Shown: positions 51,992-60,931, counted from the stretch's first letter. The stretch is DNA of 64,000 bases from Fundidesulfovibrio terrae (GCF_022808915.1 NZ_JAKZFS010000001.1:496001-560000), one strand, 5' to 3'. Numbers and translations: made by a program. The notes: generated by a model not told the origin, from the letters alone.

Positions 51992-53269
51992 TCAGGCCGC
52001 GTCGATGCCCAGGTAGGGGTTGAAGTAGCCGTACTTGAGCCAGGGGCAGCGCTTGCGCAGCCGCTTCATGAAGTTTTGAAGCCCCATGCTGGCCCCGTAC
52101 CCCACCGAGCCCGTCACGATGCGGCCGTAGAGTTCCGGGTCCAGGTTCAGGTTTCGCAGTTGCACGAAATCCGCCTTGGAGCCCTCGATGAGGGCTCCAA
52201 GCGCCTCGAGCTCCTCCTCGGTGTCGCTCACCCCGGGATGATAGAGGAAATTCAGGCTCACGAAGAGCCCGGCGGCCTTGGCGTTGGCCACGGTCCGGGC
52301 CACGTCGGCGAAGACGTACCCCTGCGGGCGCGTGTAGGCTTCGTACAACGGCGCGCGGGCGCTGACCATGCTCACCCGCATGGAGTCGAAGCCGGCTTCT
52401 TTCAGGGATTCCACCGTGTCCGGCAGGCTGCCGTTGGTGTTCACGTTCACCGTGCCCTTGCCGCCCTTGGATCGATAGAGCTTCGTTGCTTCCGCCAACA
52501 GGGCGGCCTCGGTGAGCGGTTCCCCCTCGCAGCCCTGGCCGAAGCTCAAAATGGGCCTCGATTCGCGCTCCGAATGGGCCAGCATCACCTCGCAGACCTC
52601 GGCGGGAGTCGGGCGGAACGTGATGCGATTCTGGGTGGAAGGGAAGCCGCTATCCTTTTCCTGCAGGCTCAGGCAGCCCATGCAGCGCGCGTTGCAGACG
52701 CGCGAGGTGGGCAGCGGGGCCTCGAAGCGCCCCAGCGCCAGATTGCGCGCGGCCGGACAGCACGAAGTCAGGGCGCATCCGGCCAAATGGCTCACCAGCC
52801 GGTTCTTGGGGAAGCGTTCCATGAGAGCCTTGGCCCCGGAGGTGATCTTCTTCTTGGGGACGCCGGTGAACACCTGGCGCTGGTCCTGGTCCACGCGCTT
52901 GGCGCAGACGTAGAAGCGCTCGCCCACGATGCCCACGGCCCCGTAGGCGAAGAGGGGCAGGGTGGGCGAGCCTGGCCGCGAGGCGTAGGCCGTGGTGGCC
53001 GAAAGCGTATGGCCGGGAGAGACGAAGGCGGCCACGGCCATCTCCTCGAGTTCCTCCACCTCGCCCGATTCGGGGTCGAAGCCCAGGGCCGAGCGCCCGG
53101 GCAGCAGGAACAACTCGCTTTCGGGCGGCAGGGGGATGAGTTCGTCCGGGCGCGGGGTGCCCAACTGGTCCCCCCGGCGCACGAGCATTTCCAGCTCGGG
53201 GTGGTCGTATATGTTGCCCGCAGCGTCGGCGAAGACGAGCATGGGGCGCAGTTTCTCGGATGATGACAT
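51992..53269 (-). CDS. Radical SAM protein of unknown substrate
   Basis: A 425-residue protein. A beta-rich N-terminal region (about 1-150) precedes the radical SAM domain. The CX3CX2C site is CNARCMGC (about residue 192), in SRVCNARCMGCLSL, with later segments ILSFGQGCEGEPL and NVNTNGSLPDTVESLKEAGF of the SAM-barrel type and NLDPELYGRIV near the end. Upstream of the motif is a further Cys set (GCALTSCCPA) that may hold a second cluster or zinc. The family is seen in Desulfovibrio-type genomes without a known product. It stands alone between purM and rpsI. Confidence 0.75.
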   Translation of the reverse strand: MSSSEKLRPMLVFADAAGNIYDHPELEMLVRRGDQLGTPRPDELIPLPPESELFLLPGRSALGFDPESGEVEELEEMAVAAFVSPGHTLSATTAYASRPGSPTLPLFAYGAVGIVGERFYVCAKRVDQDQRQVFTGVPKKKITSGAKALMERFPKNRLVSHLAGCALTSCCPAARNLALGRFEAPLPTSRVCNARCMGCLSLQEKDSGFPSTQNRITFRPTPAEVCEVMLAHSERESRPILSFGQGCEGEPLTEAALLAEATKLYRSKGGKGTVNVNTNGSLPDTVESLKEAGFDSMRVSMVSARAPLYEAYTRPQGYVFADVARTVANAKAAGLFVSLNFLYHPGVSDTEEELEALGALIEGSKADFVQLRNLNLDPELYGRIVTGSVGYGASMGLQNFMKRLRKRCPWLKYGYFNPYLGIDAA

Positions 53270-53338
53270 GGCTGGCGGCCTCCTGGCCGGGCGTTTGTAG
53301 CGCGATCACGCGGCGAAGAGAAGCTGGGGGAAACACAA

Positions 53339-53369
53339 AAAGGGCCATCCCCGGCGGGGACGGCCCTTT
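53339..53369 (-). terminator. Terminator of the rplM-rpsI operon
   Basis: AAAGGGCCATCCCC, loop GGC, GGGGACGGCCCTTT (one mismatch), reading leftward into T-rich sequence after rpsI. Confidence 0.8.
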
Positions 53370-53391
53370 GCAGTCTCGAGTCTCGCGGCGA

Positions 53392-53784
53392 TTAACGCTT
53401 GGAGTACTGGAACCGGGCGCGGGCGCCGCGCTGGCCGTACTTCTTACGTTCCTTGGCGCGGGCGTCACGGGTGAGCAGTCCGGCCTTCTTGAGGACGGGC
53501 CTGAACTCGGGGTCGGCCTGCAGCAGGGCGCGGGAGATGCCGTGGCGCAGGGCCTCGGCCTGACCGGCGATGCCGCCGCCGTCCAGGGTGGCGTTCACGT
53601 CGAACCGGCCCTGGGTACGGGTGAGAGTGAACGGCTGACGCACGATGCCCTGCAGCGCGTTGCGGGGGAAATACTCATCGACGGGACGTCCATTGACCAG
53701 AATCTGGCCGGTGCCGGGCACCAGGCGGGTGCGGGCAACGGCGGTCTTGCGGCGTCCGGTTCCGTAGAAGTGATCGGTGCTCAT
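53392..53784 (-). CDS. rpsI: 30S ribosomal protein S9
   Basis: A 130-residue product of the usual length with the S9 start [21 protein letters not shown], the [20 protein letters not shown] segment and the strictly conserved C-terminus [15 protein letters not shown], which reaches into the ribosomal P site. Follows rplM by 15 bp, the conserved L13-S9 operon. Confidence 0.98.
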   Translation of the reverse strand: MSTDHFYGTGRRKTAVARTRLVPGTGQILVNGRPVDEYFPRNALQGIVRQPFTLTRTQGRFDVNATLDGGGIAGQAEALRHGISRALLQADPEFRPVLKKAGLLTRDARAKERKKYGQRGARARFQYSKR

Positions 53785-53799
53785 GTTCTGCTCCGTAGA

Positions 53800-54225
53800 T
53801 TAAGCCAGGGGCTTGGGCTGCTGGGCGGCGTGGGGATGCTCGGTCCCGGTGTAGACCTTGAGCTTCTTGAGCATCGCGCGGCCCAGGCGGTTCTTGGGAA
53901 GCATGCCCTTGACTGCCTTGATCAGCACCTGCTCGGGCTTGGTGGCCATCATGTCCTTCAGGACGGTTTCCTTCAGGCCGCCGATCCAGCCGCTGTGGCG
54001 GTAGTACATCTTCTGGTCGAGCTTGCGGCCGGTGACCTGCACCTTCTCGGAGTTGACCACCACCACGAAGTCGCCTGCGTCCATGTGGGGGGCGAATTCG
54101 GGCTTATGTTTGCCGCGCAGGCGCTGCGCAATCATGCTGGCCAGGCGGCCAAGCACCTTGTCGGCGGCGTCCACGATCACCCAATCTCGGGTGATTTCCT
54201 TGCTGCTCGGGCTATATGTCTTCAT
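53800..54225 (-). CDS. rplM: 50S ribosomal protein L13
   Basis: A 141-residue protein with [45 protein letters not shown] and the C-terminal [17 protein letters not shown], all hallmark L13 segments. GGAGGACATTTCGTC precedes the ATG. It heads the L13-S9 operon; a candidate promoter is at 54261-54289. Divergent from the HD-domain gene. Confidence 0.98.
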   Translation of the reverse strand: MKTYSPSSKEITRDWVIVDAADKVLGRLASMIAQRLRGKHKPEFAPHMDAGDFVVVVNSEKVQVTGRKLDQKMYYRHSGWIGGLKETVLKDMMATKPEQVLIKAVKGMLPKNRLGRAMLKKLKVYTGTEHPHAAQQPKPLA

Positions 54226-54260
54226 GACGAAATGTCCTCCATGCGAATGGGAAGACGAGT

Positions 54261-54289
54261 CCTCTACGGACTTGCGTCCCCTCTGTCAA
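54261..54289 (-). promoter_or_regulatory. Candidate sigma-70 promoter of the rplM-rpsI operon
   Basis: Reading leftward: TTGACA, 17-bp spacer, TAGAGG, about 35 bp before the rplM start. The -35 is a perfect match. Confidence 0.5.
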
Positions 54290-54350
54290 CACTCTTTCGC
54301 TCATTTTTTCGCTTCTTGAGCTTTGTTCGGGCCGGGAGTAGTTACATAGG

Positions 54351-55607
54351 ATGACAAGCGTACGCAAGAGCCTTCTTCAGCTTATCTTTTCCGGCTCCTC
54401 CATGAAACGGTGGAACGACAAGCTCCGCCCGGCCGAACTCATGGAGGTGGACAAGCAGGCCCATAAGATGATGGTGGCCTGGGTGCTCTTCCTGCTCAAC
54501 TCCAAGGGCATGCCCCCCGAAGACCGCGCGCGGCTCTGCGGGCGCATCGTGGAGGGGGGCATCTTCGACTACCTCTACCGCCTGGTCATCACCGACATCA
54601 AGCCGCCCATCTTCTATAAGATAAAGGAGAACCCGGCCCACTACGCCCAACTCACCGACTGGGTGTTCACGGAGCTTGCCCCCCGGGTGCGCAGCATGGG
54701 CGACGGCTTCTGGGGCCGCCTCACCACCTATCTGGCCACGCCCGGCGAGGACAGCCTGGACCGGCGCATCTTGAGCGCAGCCCACCTCTATGCCAGCGGC
54801 TGGGAGTTCAACCTGATCAAGTCCATGAACCGCCAGGACACCGAGCTCATGGACATCGAGGACTCCTTCCGCAAGGGCCTGGAGCGCCACCAGGACCTGG
54901 CCGGGGTGCTGGAGCTCAAGGAGGGCCTCTTCGGGCAGTCGCGCACGCCCATCGGACATTTCGCCCAGGTGTGCGGACAGCTGCGGTTCCAGAAACGCTG
55001 GTCCCAGACTCCGCGCATCCCGGAGACTTCCGTGCTCGGGCACATGTTCATCGTGTCCTGCTACGCCTATTTCTTCTCGCTGTCGGTGGGGGCCTGTCCG
55101 GTCCGCGCCCAGAACAACTTCTTCGGCGGGCTTTTCCACGACCTGCCCGAGCTTCTCACGCGTGATATCATCTCGCCAGTGAAGCAGTCCGTGGAGCAGA
55201 TCGGCGACCTCATCAAGGAGTACGAGGAGAAGGAGTTGGAGCGGGTGATCCTCGACCCGCTTCGCCGGGGCGGCTACGCTGACTTGGTGGACCGGCTGTC
55301 GTTCTTCCTGGGGCTCTCCGTGGGATCGGAGTTCCAGGCGTGCGCCGTGGTGGACGGCCATGTGAAACGGGTGACGTCGGCGGAACTCCAGGCGCAGTAC
55401 AACGCCAACGAATTCGACCCGAAGGACGGGGAACTGCTCAAGATGTGCGACCACTTGGCCGCGTTCCTGGAAGCGTACACGGCGATCCGGAACGGCATAG
55501 CCTCGGACCATCTGCAGCAGGGATTGTGGCGCATCCGGGGCAAGTACGCCTCTACGGTGCTGTTCGATACCGTGCACGTGGGCGCGCTGCTGGCCGATTT
55601 CGACTAG
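54351..55607 (+). CDS. HD-domain phosphohydrolase (YfbR-like)
   Basis: A 418-residue cytosolic protein. The HD domain lies in the C-terminal half: histidine in SVLGHMFIVSCYAYFF, the HD pair in GLFHDLPELLTRDIISPVK, and a distal Asp in KMCDHLAAFLEAY, the arrangement of the 5'-nucleotidase YfbR/HD_3 type. The N-terminal half (about 1-200) is helical and of unknown function. Substrate unknown. Divergent from rplM; the convergent HDOD-CheD operon follows. Confidence 0.8.
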   Translation: MTSVRKSLLQLIFSGSSMKRWNDKLRPAELMEVDKQAHKMMVAWVLFLLNSKGMPPEDRARLCGRIVEGGIFDYLYRLVITDIKPPIFYKIKENPAHYAQLTDWVFTELAPRVRSMGDGFWGRLTTYLATPGEDSLDRRILSAAHLYASGWEFNLIKSMNRQDTELMDIEDSFRKGLERHQDLAGVLELKEGLFGQSRTPIGHFAQVCGQLRFQKRWSQTPRIPETSVLGHMFIVSCYAYFFSLSVGACPVRAQNNFFGGLFHDLPELLTRDIISPVKQSVEQIGDLIKEYEEKELERVILDPLRRGGYADLVDRLSFFLGLSVGSEFQACAVVDGHVKRVTSAELQAQYNANEFDPKDGELLKMCDHLAAFLEAYTAIRNGIASDHLQQGLWRIRGKYASTVLFDTVHVGALLADFD

Positions 55608-55691
55608 CGCCCCGGAGCGGCCTCCGGCATCCCCCGCATCCCGTTTCCCCGGGAGGCTTGGGCCTAAGGACGCGCGCGCCGGGCTGAGGGG

Positions 55692-56540
55692 CTACACCTG
55701 CCCTAGGATGGCCTCGATCTCCTCGAGGCCGCTCACCATGCCTTCCATGCTGGCGGTGGCCGCTTCGGGAGTCAGCTTCAGGCGGTCGAAGCTGGCCTGG
55801 CAGACGTGGTAGCTCAGGCCGTCCACCCCCTGACCGATGCCGGCCATGGTGGCCAGCACGCGTCCCACGTGCACCAGGTCCAGCGCCACGTCCTGCGCGG
55901 GAGCGGAGCAGGGGTCCAGGTGCCAGCGCACGCAGGTGACGATGGGCTCGGGCAGCTCCCAGCGCTTGAGCAGGATGGCACCCAGTTCGGCGTGGTCGAT
56001 GCCGAAAAGGGTCCGTTCGGCCTGTTCGAAGGAGACGTTTTCCTTGGCCGCCAGCGAGAGGACGGGACCTGGGTCCATCTCGAGGAACTTGCCCATGACC
56101 ACCTTGCCGATGTTGCTCAAGAGGCCCGCGGTGAAGGTATAGTCCGGGGCCGCGATCCCGGTCTTGGCGGCGACGAGTTCGGCGGCCACGCCGATGGCGA
56201 TGGAGAAGCGCAGGAGCTCCCCCCGGGCCAGGCCGTACCCCGACACCGGGCCGCGCGCGTTGGGGGCCACGCCCGAGGCGATGACCATCTGCACGATGCG
56301 CCGCATTCCCAGGCGGAAGAGGGCGTCCTTGACCGTGGTGATGGCGCCGCCGCCTCCGAAGAAACTGGAATTGGCCATGCGCAGCACGTTGACCGTGAGC
56401 CCCGGGTCGTATTCGATGAAGGAGGCCACGGTGTTCAGGTCGGCGTCCGGCTTGCCCAGATAGGTCATGATCCTGGCCACGGGGGCGGGAATCTGGGGCA
56501 ACGAGCTGGTCTGGGAGATGATTTCGTCACGGCTTATCAT
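55692..56540 (-). CDS. HDOD-domain signalling protein
   Basis: ATG 56540 overlaps the cheD stop by ATGA. The 282-residue product is a full HDOD domain: QTSSLPQIPAPVARIMTYLG start, SFIEYDPGLTVNVLRMANSSFFGG, DALFRLGMRRIVQMVIASG, FTAGLLSNIGKVVMGKFL and WELPEPIVTCVRWHLDP. In this family the HD metal ligands are replaced, so it is a protein-protein signalling module rather than a hydrolase. Coupled with cheD, which suggests a role in chemotaxis or in c-di-GMP-linked motility control. Confidence 0.9.
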   Translation of the reverse strand: MISRDEIISQTSSLPQIPAPVARIMTYLGKPDADLNTVASFIEYDPGLTVNVLRMANSSFFGGGGAITTVKDALFRLGMRRIVQMVIASGVAPNARGPVSGYGLARGELLRFSIAIGVAAELVAAKTGIAAPDYTFTAGLLSNIGKVVMGKFLEMDPGPVLSLAAKENVSFEQAERTLFGIDHAELGAILLKRWELPEPIVTCVRWHLDPCSAPAQDVALDLVHVGRVLATMAGIGQGVDGLSYHVCQASFDRLKLTPEAATASMEGMVSGLEEIEAILGQV

Positions 56541-57010
56541 ATCTCCCACTCCTTTCCTTGCGAGCTGATGGTCACAAGACCGGTTTCGACGTCCAGGCTC
56601 ATGGTCCTGGGGATGGAACCTCCGACGTCCTCTGCGGCGAGCTTGACGCCGTTTTTCGCGAACAGGGCCGTCAGCGTGGCCAGGTTCTGCGCGCCGGTGT
56701 CGAACTGGTTCTGGATGAGGAGCATCCTGCCGCATCCGGCGGCCTTGAAGACCATCGACCCTTTGGTGCAGCCCATGGAGACCATCTTGCGGATCATCCG
56801 GGGCACACCGAGGTTCACGTACATGAAGGGGTTCTTCACGTCGGGGGAGGACGCCCTGGGCAGCAGGCAGTGGATGAGGCCCCCCACGCCCGCCACCGCG
56901 TCCCAGGCCGAGAGCCCCAGGCAGGAGCCCAGCGAATGCGTGATGAGCAGTTCGCCTCGCTTGCGCGATATTTTCATGTCGGAGATGCTGACGGTGATAC
57001 GGTTTTTCAC
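56537..57010 (-). CDS. cheD: Chemoreceptor glutamine deamidase CheD
   Basis: A 157-residue protein with the CheD catalytic pair: Cys30 in THSLGSCLGLSAWD and His47 in GGLIHCLLPRAS, and Thr/Gly-rich segments downstream. It deamidates glutamines on methyl-accepting chemotaxis proteins and interacts with CheC. No other che gene is within the window; its coupled partner is the HDOD gene. The ATG 57010 is used, with CACGAGGCGAG-type purines upstream. Confidence 0.9.
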   Translation of the reverse strand: MKNRITVSISDMKISRKRGELLITHSLGSCLGLSAWDAVAGVGGLIHCLLPRASSPDVKNPFMYVNLGVPRMIRKMVSMGCTKGSMVFKAAGCGRMLLIQNQFDTGAQNLATLTALFAKNGVKLAAEDVGGSIPRTMSLDVETGLVTISSQGKEWEI

Positions 57011-57107
57011 GAACTCGCCTCGTGGGACTTTTCAAGGGGGCTGGCTCCAGATAAAGTACGGAAAATCCGGCCGGTGGTAAAGCGCCGGGCCCACTCAAGG
57101 AGCTGGC

Positions 57108-57587
57108 ATGCTGCTACGTGATCGAGCCTGGGATGTCATGAGAACGGACAACGTCTGCGTGCGCGAGTCGGACAGCCTGCGCGAAGTGGCTTCGAGCCTG
57201 CGCAAGGCCATGAAAGAGCAGCCCGACCGGGCCTGCGCCGTGGTGCTCGCCGAGGACGGGGGCTTCAAGGGTGTGATCACGGCCTGGTGGCTTCTGCTCT
57301 ACATGGAGCAGAACGCCCTGGAGGATTCGCTCAAGCTCAAGGCGGGGCATGATTTCGAAGCCCGGTTCCGCAACGTGTGCCGCAAGTGCTTCTCCCGGCG
57401 AGCCGGAGAGGTGGTGGAGCGCGACGTGCCCGTGGTGAAACCCCAGGACCCGCTGGCCGCGGTGCTGGAGGCCATGCTCTCCACCCGCCGGCGCTGGGCC
57501 GTGGTGATGGAGGGCGGCAAGGTGCTGGGCGTCATCGCCGCCGAGGACCTGTTCATGCAGATGGATTGGGACGAGCTGGAAGCGTAA
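57108..57587 (+). CDS. CBS-domain protein
   Basis: A 159-residue product made of a tandem CBS pair: DRAWDVMRTDNVCVRESDSL, then AVVLAEDGGFKGVITAWWLL, and a second unit RDVPVVKPQDPLAAVLEAML, AVVMEGGKVLGVIAAEDLFMQ. Stand-alone CBS pairs bind adenosine nucleotides and may regulate a partner. AAGGAGCTGGC precedes the ATG. Divergent from cheD; convergent with an HD-GYP gene, with a strong terminator between. Confidence 0.88.
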   Translation: MLLRDRAWDVMRTDNVCVRESDSLREVASSLRKAMKEQPDRACAVVLAEDGGFKGVITAWWLLLYMEQNALEDSLKLKAGHDFEARFRNVCRKCFSRRAGEVVERDVPVVKPQDPLAAVLEAMLSTRRRWAVVMEGGKVLGVIAAEDLFMQMDWDELEA

Positions 57588-57614
57588 GGCGCGAGCCTTG
57601 CGAGGCAATTTTAA

Positions 57615-57647
57615 GGCCCCCGGCCCGCACATGGCGGGCCGGGGGCC
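57615..57647. terminator. Bidirectional terminator (CBS gene / HD-GYP gene)
   Basis: Perfect 14-bp stem GGCCCCCGGCCCGC / GCGGGCCGGGGGCC, five-base loop; TTTT follows on the + strand, and TTAAAATT on the other. Confidence 0.9.
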
Positions 57648-57680
57648 TTTTCGCGTCCGGTCCCGGGCGGCGCTGGGCCG

Positions 57681-58697
57681 CTACATTTGCTTGGTGGCCA
57701 GCAGGTACTGCATGAGTTGCTTGGAGTACCTGGGATCGTACTTGGGGTCGCCCCCCAGGGCGTTGGCCGCGGCCGCGGGTTCCATGGCCTTGGCATAGGG
57801 GCGGTCGGTGAGCATGGCGCAGTAGGAGTCCGTCACCGCGGCCAGAAGACCCAGGTCGGAAATGTCCGCCCCGGCGAGCTTCTGCGGGTATCCTCCGCCG
57901 CCAATCCGTTCGTGGTGCTGCAGCACGCACTGCTCCACCTCGGGGAACTTGAGGTCGAGCTTGGCCAGCATCTCGATGCCCAAGAGAGGGTGCTTGAGAA
58001 GCTTCTGGCGCTCCTCGGAAGTGAGCGTCTGGGTTTTGTCGCGCAGGAAGGAGGGGATCTTGCTCATGCCCGCGTCGTGCAGGAAGAGACCCAGGGCCAC
58101 GCGGTCGAAGGTCTGGCGGGCCTTTGGGCCTTCGCGGAAGTCCTCGGGCGTGGTCTGGATGAAGAGCTGGATGCCCACCATGCCGCAATTCACCGAGTGG
58201 TTGGCCAGGGTGTGCTGCTTGTGCACGCGGCGGGACAGGGCCTTGCCCCGGTTGGTGTCCTGCCAGAGGTATTCGGTAAGCACCATCAGGTCCGAGACGA
58301 GCTTGTCCGCCACGGCCTTCACGGGCTGCTCCAGAAATTCCGTCATGCGCCGGGTCAGGGCCGTCTGGATGATGTCCGCGGTCTCGGCCTCGGTGAGGTG
58401 GCGGTCCATGAGCACCAGGTCCAGCTGGTAGGAGATGTGCTTCACGTAGACCGGATGGTCGGCTCGGGAGACGAAGATCAGCCCCTCGGTGACCAGCTGT
58501 TCAAGCTCCTCGGATTGCTCCTTGGAGAGGCGCTCCCCAACCTTATAATAAGGAAGCAGGCGGACCACGTCTTCCTTGAGCTTGAAGATGTTGAGGGGGG
58601 GCCTGAATTTGTTGAAGCTTTGAAGGATGTCGGGGCTTATCTGGTAGAATTCCTCTTCCAGGTCCTCGAAACTCTGTGACGTGCGGTTTTCGCTCAT
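57681..58697 (-). CDS. HD-GYP-type domain protein
   Basis: ATG 58697 gives 338 residues. The HD-GYP domain (about 160-320) shows HTLANHSVNCGMVG, LGLFLHDAGMSKIP (HD) and HHERIGGGGYPQKLAG (HHE and GYP), so metal and signature residues remain. The N-terminal 150 residues are a helical region of unknown type (FKLKEDVVRLLPYYKVGERL, FVSRADHPVYVKHISYQLDL). A c-di-GMP phosphodiesterase or HD-type hydrolase is likely. It is an isolated leftward gene; the 315 bp upstream are shared with the mraZ promoter. Confidence 0.85.
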   Translation of the reverse strand: MSENRTSQSFEDLEEEFYQISPDILQSFNKFRPPLNIFKLKEDVVRLLPYYKVGERLSKEQSEELEQLVTEGLIFVSRADHPVYVKHISYQLDLVLMDRHLTEAETADIIQTALTRRMTEFLEQPVKAVADKLVSDLMVLTEYLWQDTNRGKALSRRVHKQHTLANHSVNCGMVGIQLFIQTTPEDFREGPKARQTFDRVALGLFLHDAGMSKIPSFLRDKTQTLTSEERQKLLKHPLLGIEMLAKLDLKFPEVEQCVLQHHERIGGGGYPQKLAGADISDLGLLAAVTDSYCAMLTDRPYAKAMEPAAAANALGGDPKYDPRYSKQLMQYLLATKQM

Positions 58698-59012
58698 GTT
58701 CCGGCGGTTGGTTGAGGGCTCGCCGTGCAAATTCCCGGCTTGCTGGGCTTGTTACCCTCACCTGGGCCCTCTGGCAAGAGCACGGGTGGATTTTCCCTCG
58801 GAGTGCGCTCCCTTCAAGTATTTGTTTTCACGCGCTTTTGCCACGCCGGGGCGAAATGAAGCCTCCTGCGGCGGCTTTGCTCCCACTTGGACCCGCATTT
58901 ATTTCCTTTTTCATTTGAAGCGCTTCCCATTTTCACTTGACATGGCGGGGAGATTGTTCGAGAGACTGTGGGAAAGAGTGGTAATCAGTGGTAGATTGTG
59001 TGAGGGACAAGC
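58698..59012. other. Intergenic region containing the mraZ promoter and MraZ boxes
   Basis: No gene seen. From 58935 on: a TTGACA -35-like element (58937-58942) with no clear -10, then three TGGNA boxes. The 5' portion looks like the leader of the leftward HD-GYP gene. Confidence 0.6.
58969..58993 (+). promoter_or_regulatory. MraZ-binding boxes (TGGGA, TGGTA, TGGTA at 10-bp spacing)
   Basis: TGGGA 58969, TGGTA 58979, TGGTA 58989: three boxes with exactly ten-base period, just upstream of mraZ, as expected for direct tandem MraZ repeats (TGGGN spaced by N5) that let MraZ repress its own operon. Confidence 0.7.
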
Positions 59013-59468
59013 ATGTTCCGTGGTCATTCAGAGCGTAACCTCGACCCCAAGGGGCGTCTGATGCTTCCTCCCGAGTTCCGGGAGGAGGTGCTCAAGGCAT
59101 CCCCCGAGGGCAAGCTGATGCTCACCAACTTCGACGGTTGCGTGGTGGGCTATCCCATGCCCGAATGGGAACGCATCGAGGAAAGCTTTCTGCGGATCAA
59201 CGTGCTGGACTCCAGGCTGCGCAATCTTCAGCGCTTCATCATCTCGGGGGCCGTGGAGGTCGTGCTGGACAAGCAGGGCCGTATCCTGGTGCCCCCCTAT
59301 CTGCGCGGCTACGCCAAGCTGGACAAGGACTGCGTGCTTGCCGGAGTGGTGACCAAGTTCGAGCTGTGGGACAAGGCAACTTTCGAAGCCAAACGGCGCG
59401 AAACCGAAGACAGCTTCGACGCCGACATGGCCGCCCTGTCGCAGGCCGGCTTCGAGTTGAGACTCTAG
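59013..59468 (+). CDS. mraZ: Transcriptional regulator MraZ
   Basis: A 151-residue protein with two AbrB-like domains: FRGHSERNLDPKGRLMLPPEF and a second SGAVEVVLDKQGRILVPPYLR, each with the DxKGR/DxQGR signature. It represses the division and cell-wall operon and probably itself via boxes at 58969-58993. It is first in mraZ-rsmH-ftsL-ftsI-murE. GTGAGGGACAAGC precedes the ATG. Confidence 0.96.
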   Translation: MFRGHSERNLDPKGRLMLPPEFREEVLKASPEGKLMLTNFDGCVVGYPMPEWERIEESFLRINVLDSRLRNLQRFIISGAVEVVLDKQGRILVPPYLRGYAKLDKDCVLAGVVTKFELWDKATFEAKRRETEDSFDADMAALSQAGFELRL

Positions 59469-59477
59469 GGGGCCACG

Positions 59478-60485
59478 GTGCAGTTCGACCCCCGGCACCT
59501 TCCAGTCATGTCCAGGGAAGTGTGCGAATTGCTGGCCGTAAGGCCGGGCATGCGCATACTGGACGCCACCCTGGGCCTTGGCGGGCATAGCCTCTCTTTC
59601 CTGGACGCAACGGAGGGCAAGGTGGAAATCCTGGGCCTCGACCGCGACGAAACCGCCATAGAACGCGCCACGGCCAACCTGTCTGCCTATCCCGGCAGGC
59701 TGCACGCCATCCAGATGCGTTTTTCGCGCTTTCCCGAGGCCCTGGCCGAAGTGGGTTGGGACGGCGTGGACGCCGTGCTGGCCGACGTGGGCGTCTCCTC
59801 CCCCCAGCTTGACGAGGCCGAGCGCGGCTTCAGCTTCATCGCCGACGGTCCCCTGGATATGCGCATGAGCACGGCCGATGGAGCCGAACCGGCGGAGAAC
59901 ATCGTGAATTTCTGGAGCTTCGAGCGACTGCGGGACCTCATCCGCGAGTTCGGCGAAGAGCCCCAGGCCGGGCGCATCGCCCGCGCCATCGTAAGCGAGC
60001 GCGAGAAAAAGCCAATCGAGACCACCCTCGAGCTGGCGAAGATCGTGGAGTACGCCTATCCGCCCAAGTGGCGGGCCACCGCGCGCAACCATCCGGCCAC
60101 CAGGACCTTCCAGGCCCTGCGCATGGCCGTGAACCATGAGCTTGAGGAATTGCAGGAATTCTTGGACCGGATCGTGGACTTTCTTCACCCCGGCGGCCGC
60201 GTTGCCGTCATCTCCTTCCACTCCCTGGAGGACCGTCTGGTGAAGACGGCCTTCAGGCGCGAGGCTTCCGGGTGCCTGTGCCCGCCCCGGCAGCCCTACT
60301 GCACCTGCGGGCACTCCCCACGAGTCCGCATCCTGACCAAGAAACCCCTGGTTCCCACTCCCGAGGAGGCCGCCGCCAACCCCCGCGCCAGGAGCGCCAA
60401 GCTCCGCGTTGCCGAGCGGTTGGGCGATCCCATGGCCGAGCTTCTGCCCGAAGGCATGAAGGGCCTGGACGGAGGCGACGCGTGA
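59478..60485 (+). CDS. rsmH: 16S rRNA (cytosine(1402)-N4)-methyltransferase RsmH
   Basis: GTG at 59478, nine bases after mraZ. The 335-residue protein has HLPVMSREVCELL, RILDATLGLGGHSLSFL (motif I), ADVGVSSPQLDEAERGFSF, GPLDMRMS, ATRTFQALRMAVNHELEEL and FHSLEDRLVKTAFR. It methylates C1402 in the decoding centre. The last codon overlaps the ftsL GTG start. Confidence 0.97.
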   Translation: MQFDPRHLPVMSREVCELLAVRPGMRILDATLGLGGHSLSFLDATEGKVEILGLDRDETAIERATANLSAYPGRLHAIQMRFSRFPEALAEVGWDGVDAVLADVGVSSPQLDEAERGFSFIADGPLDMRMSTADGAEPAENIVNFWSFERLRDLIREFGEEPQAGRIARAIVSEREKKPIETTLELAKIVEYAYPPKWRATARNHPATRTFQALRMAVNHELEELQEFLDRIVDFLHPGGRVAVISFHSLEDRLVKTAFRREASGCLCPPRQPYCTCGHSPRVRILTKKPLVPTPEEAAANPRARSAKLRVAERLGDPMAELLPEGMKGLDGGDA

Positions 60486-60931
60486 AGGGCGTGACCAAGG
60501 AATGGGCCCTGACCCTGGCGTTTTCCGTGCTCACCCTGCTGGCCCTGGGCCTCGGGCTGACCTGGGTGAACATTGAGCGCGTGGACATGGCCTACGAGCT
60601 CAAGCGCCTCCAGACCGAGATCGACTCCCAGGAGGCCCTCATCTCCAAGCTGGAGGTGGAGCGCAACACCCTGCTCACCCCGGAGCGCCTGCGCACCCTG
60701 GCGGCCCAGTACGGGCTGACCCAGGCCAGGCCCGGCCAGATCCGCCGGTTGTCGGGCGCCGGCGACGAGATGGCCTCTCCGGTGATCAAGGCCGCGCCTC
60801 CCGCTCCCGAGAAGCCCAAGAAGGAAGCCCAGCCCAAGGACGCGAACGCTTCGGACAAGAAGCCCAAGAAGAAAAAGAGCCAGGACCGCGTTGCCGGTGA
60901 CCCAGGCCCGGACCGCAAGAAGGCGCTATGA
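60482..60931 (+). CDS. ftsL: FtsL-like division protein with basic tail
   Basis: GTG 60482 overlaps rsmH (GTGA). The 149-residue protein has a short inside N-terminus, one TM helix (WALTLAFSVLTLLALGLGLTW), and a coiled coil (about 35-85: YELKRLQTEIDSQEALISKL, then LRTLAAQYGL), the classic FtsL plan. The final 50 residues (Pro/Lys-rich, KPKKEAQPKDANASDKKPKK) are longer and more basic than in most FtsL proteins and would be outside the membrane. Assigned chiefly by position between rsmH and ftsI. Confidence 0.85.
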   Translation: MKGVTKEWALTLAFSVLTLLALGLGLTWVNIERVDMAYELKRLQTEIDSQEALISKLEVERNTLLTPERLRTLAAQYGLTQARPGQIRRLSGAGDEMASPVIKAAPPAPEKPKKEAQPKDANASDKKPKKKKSQDRVAGDPGPDRKKAL

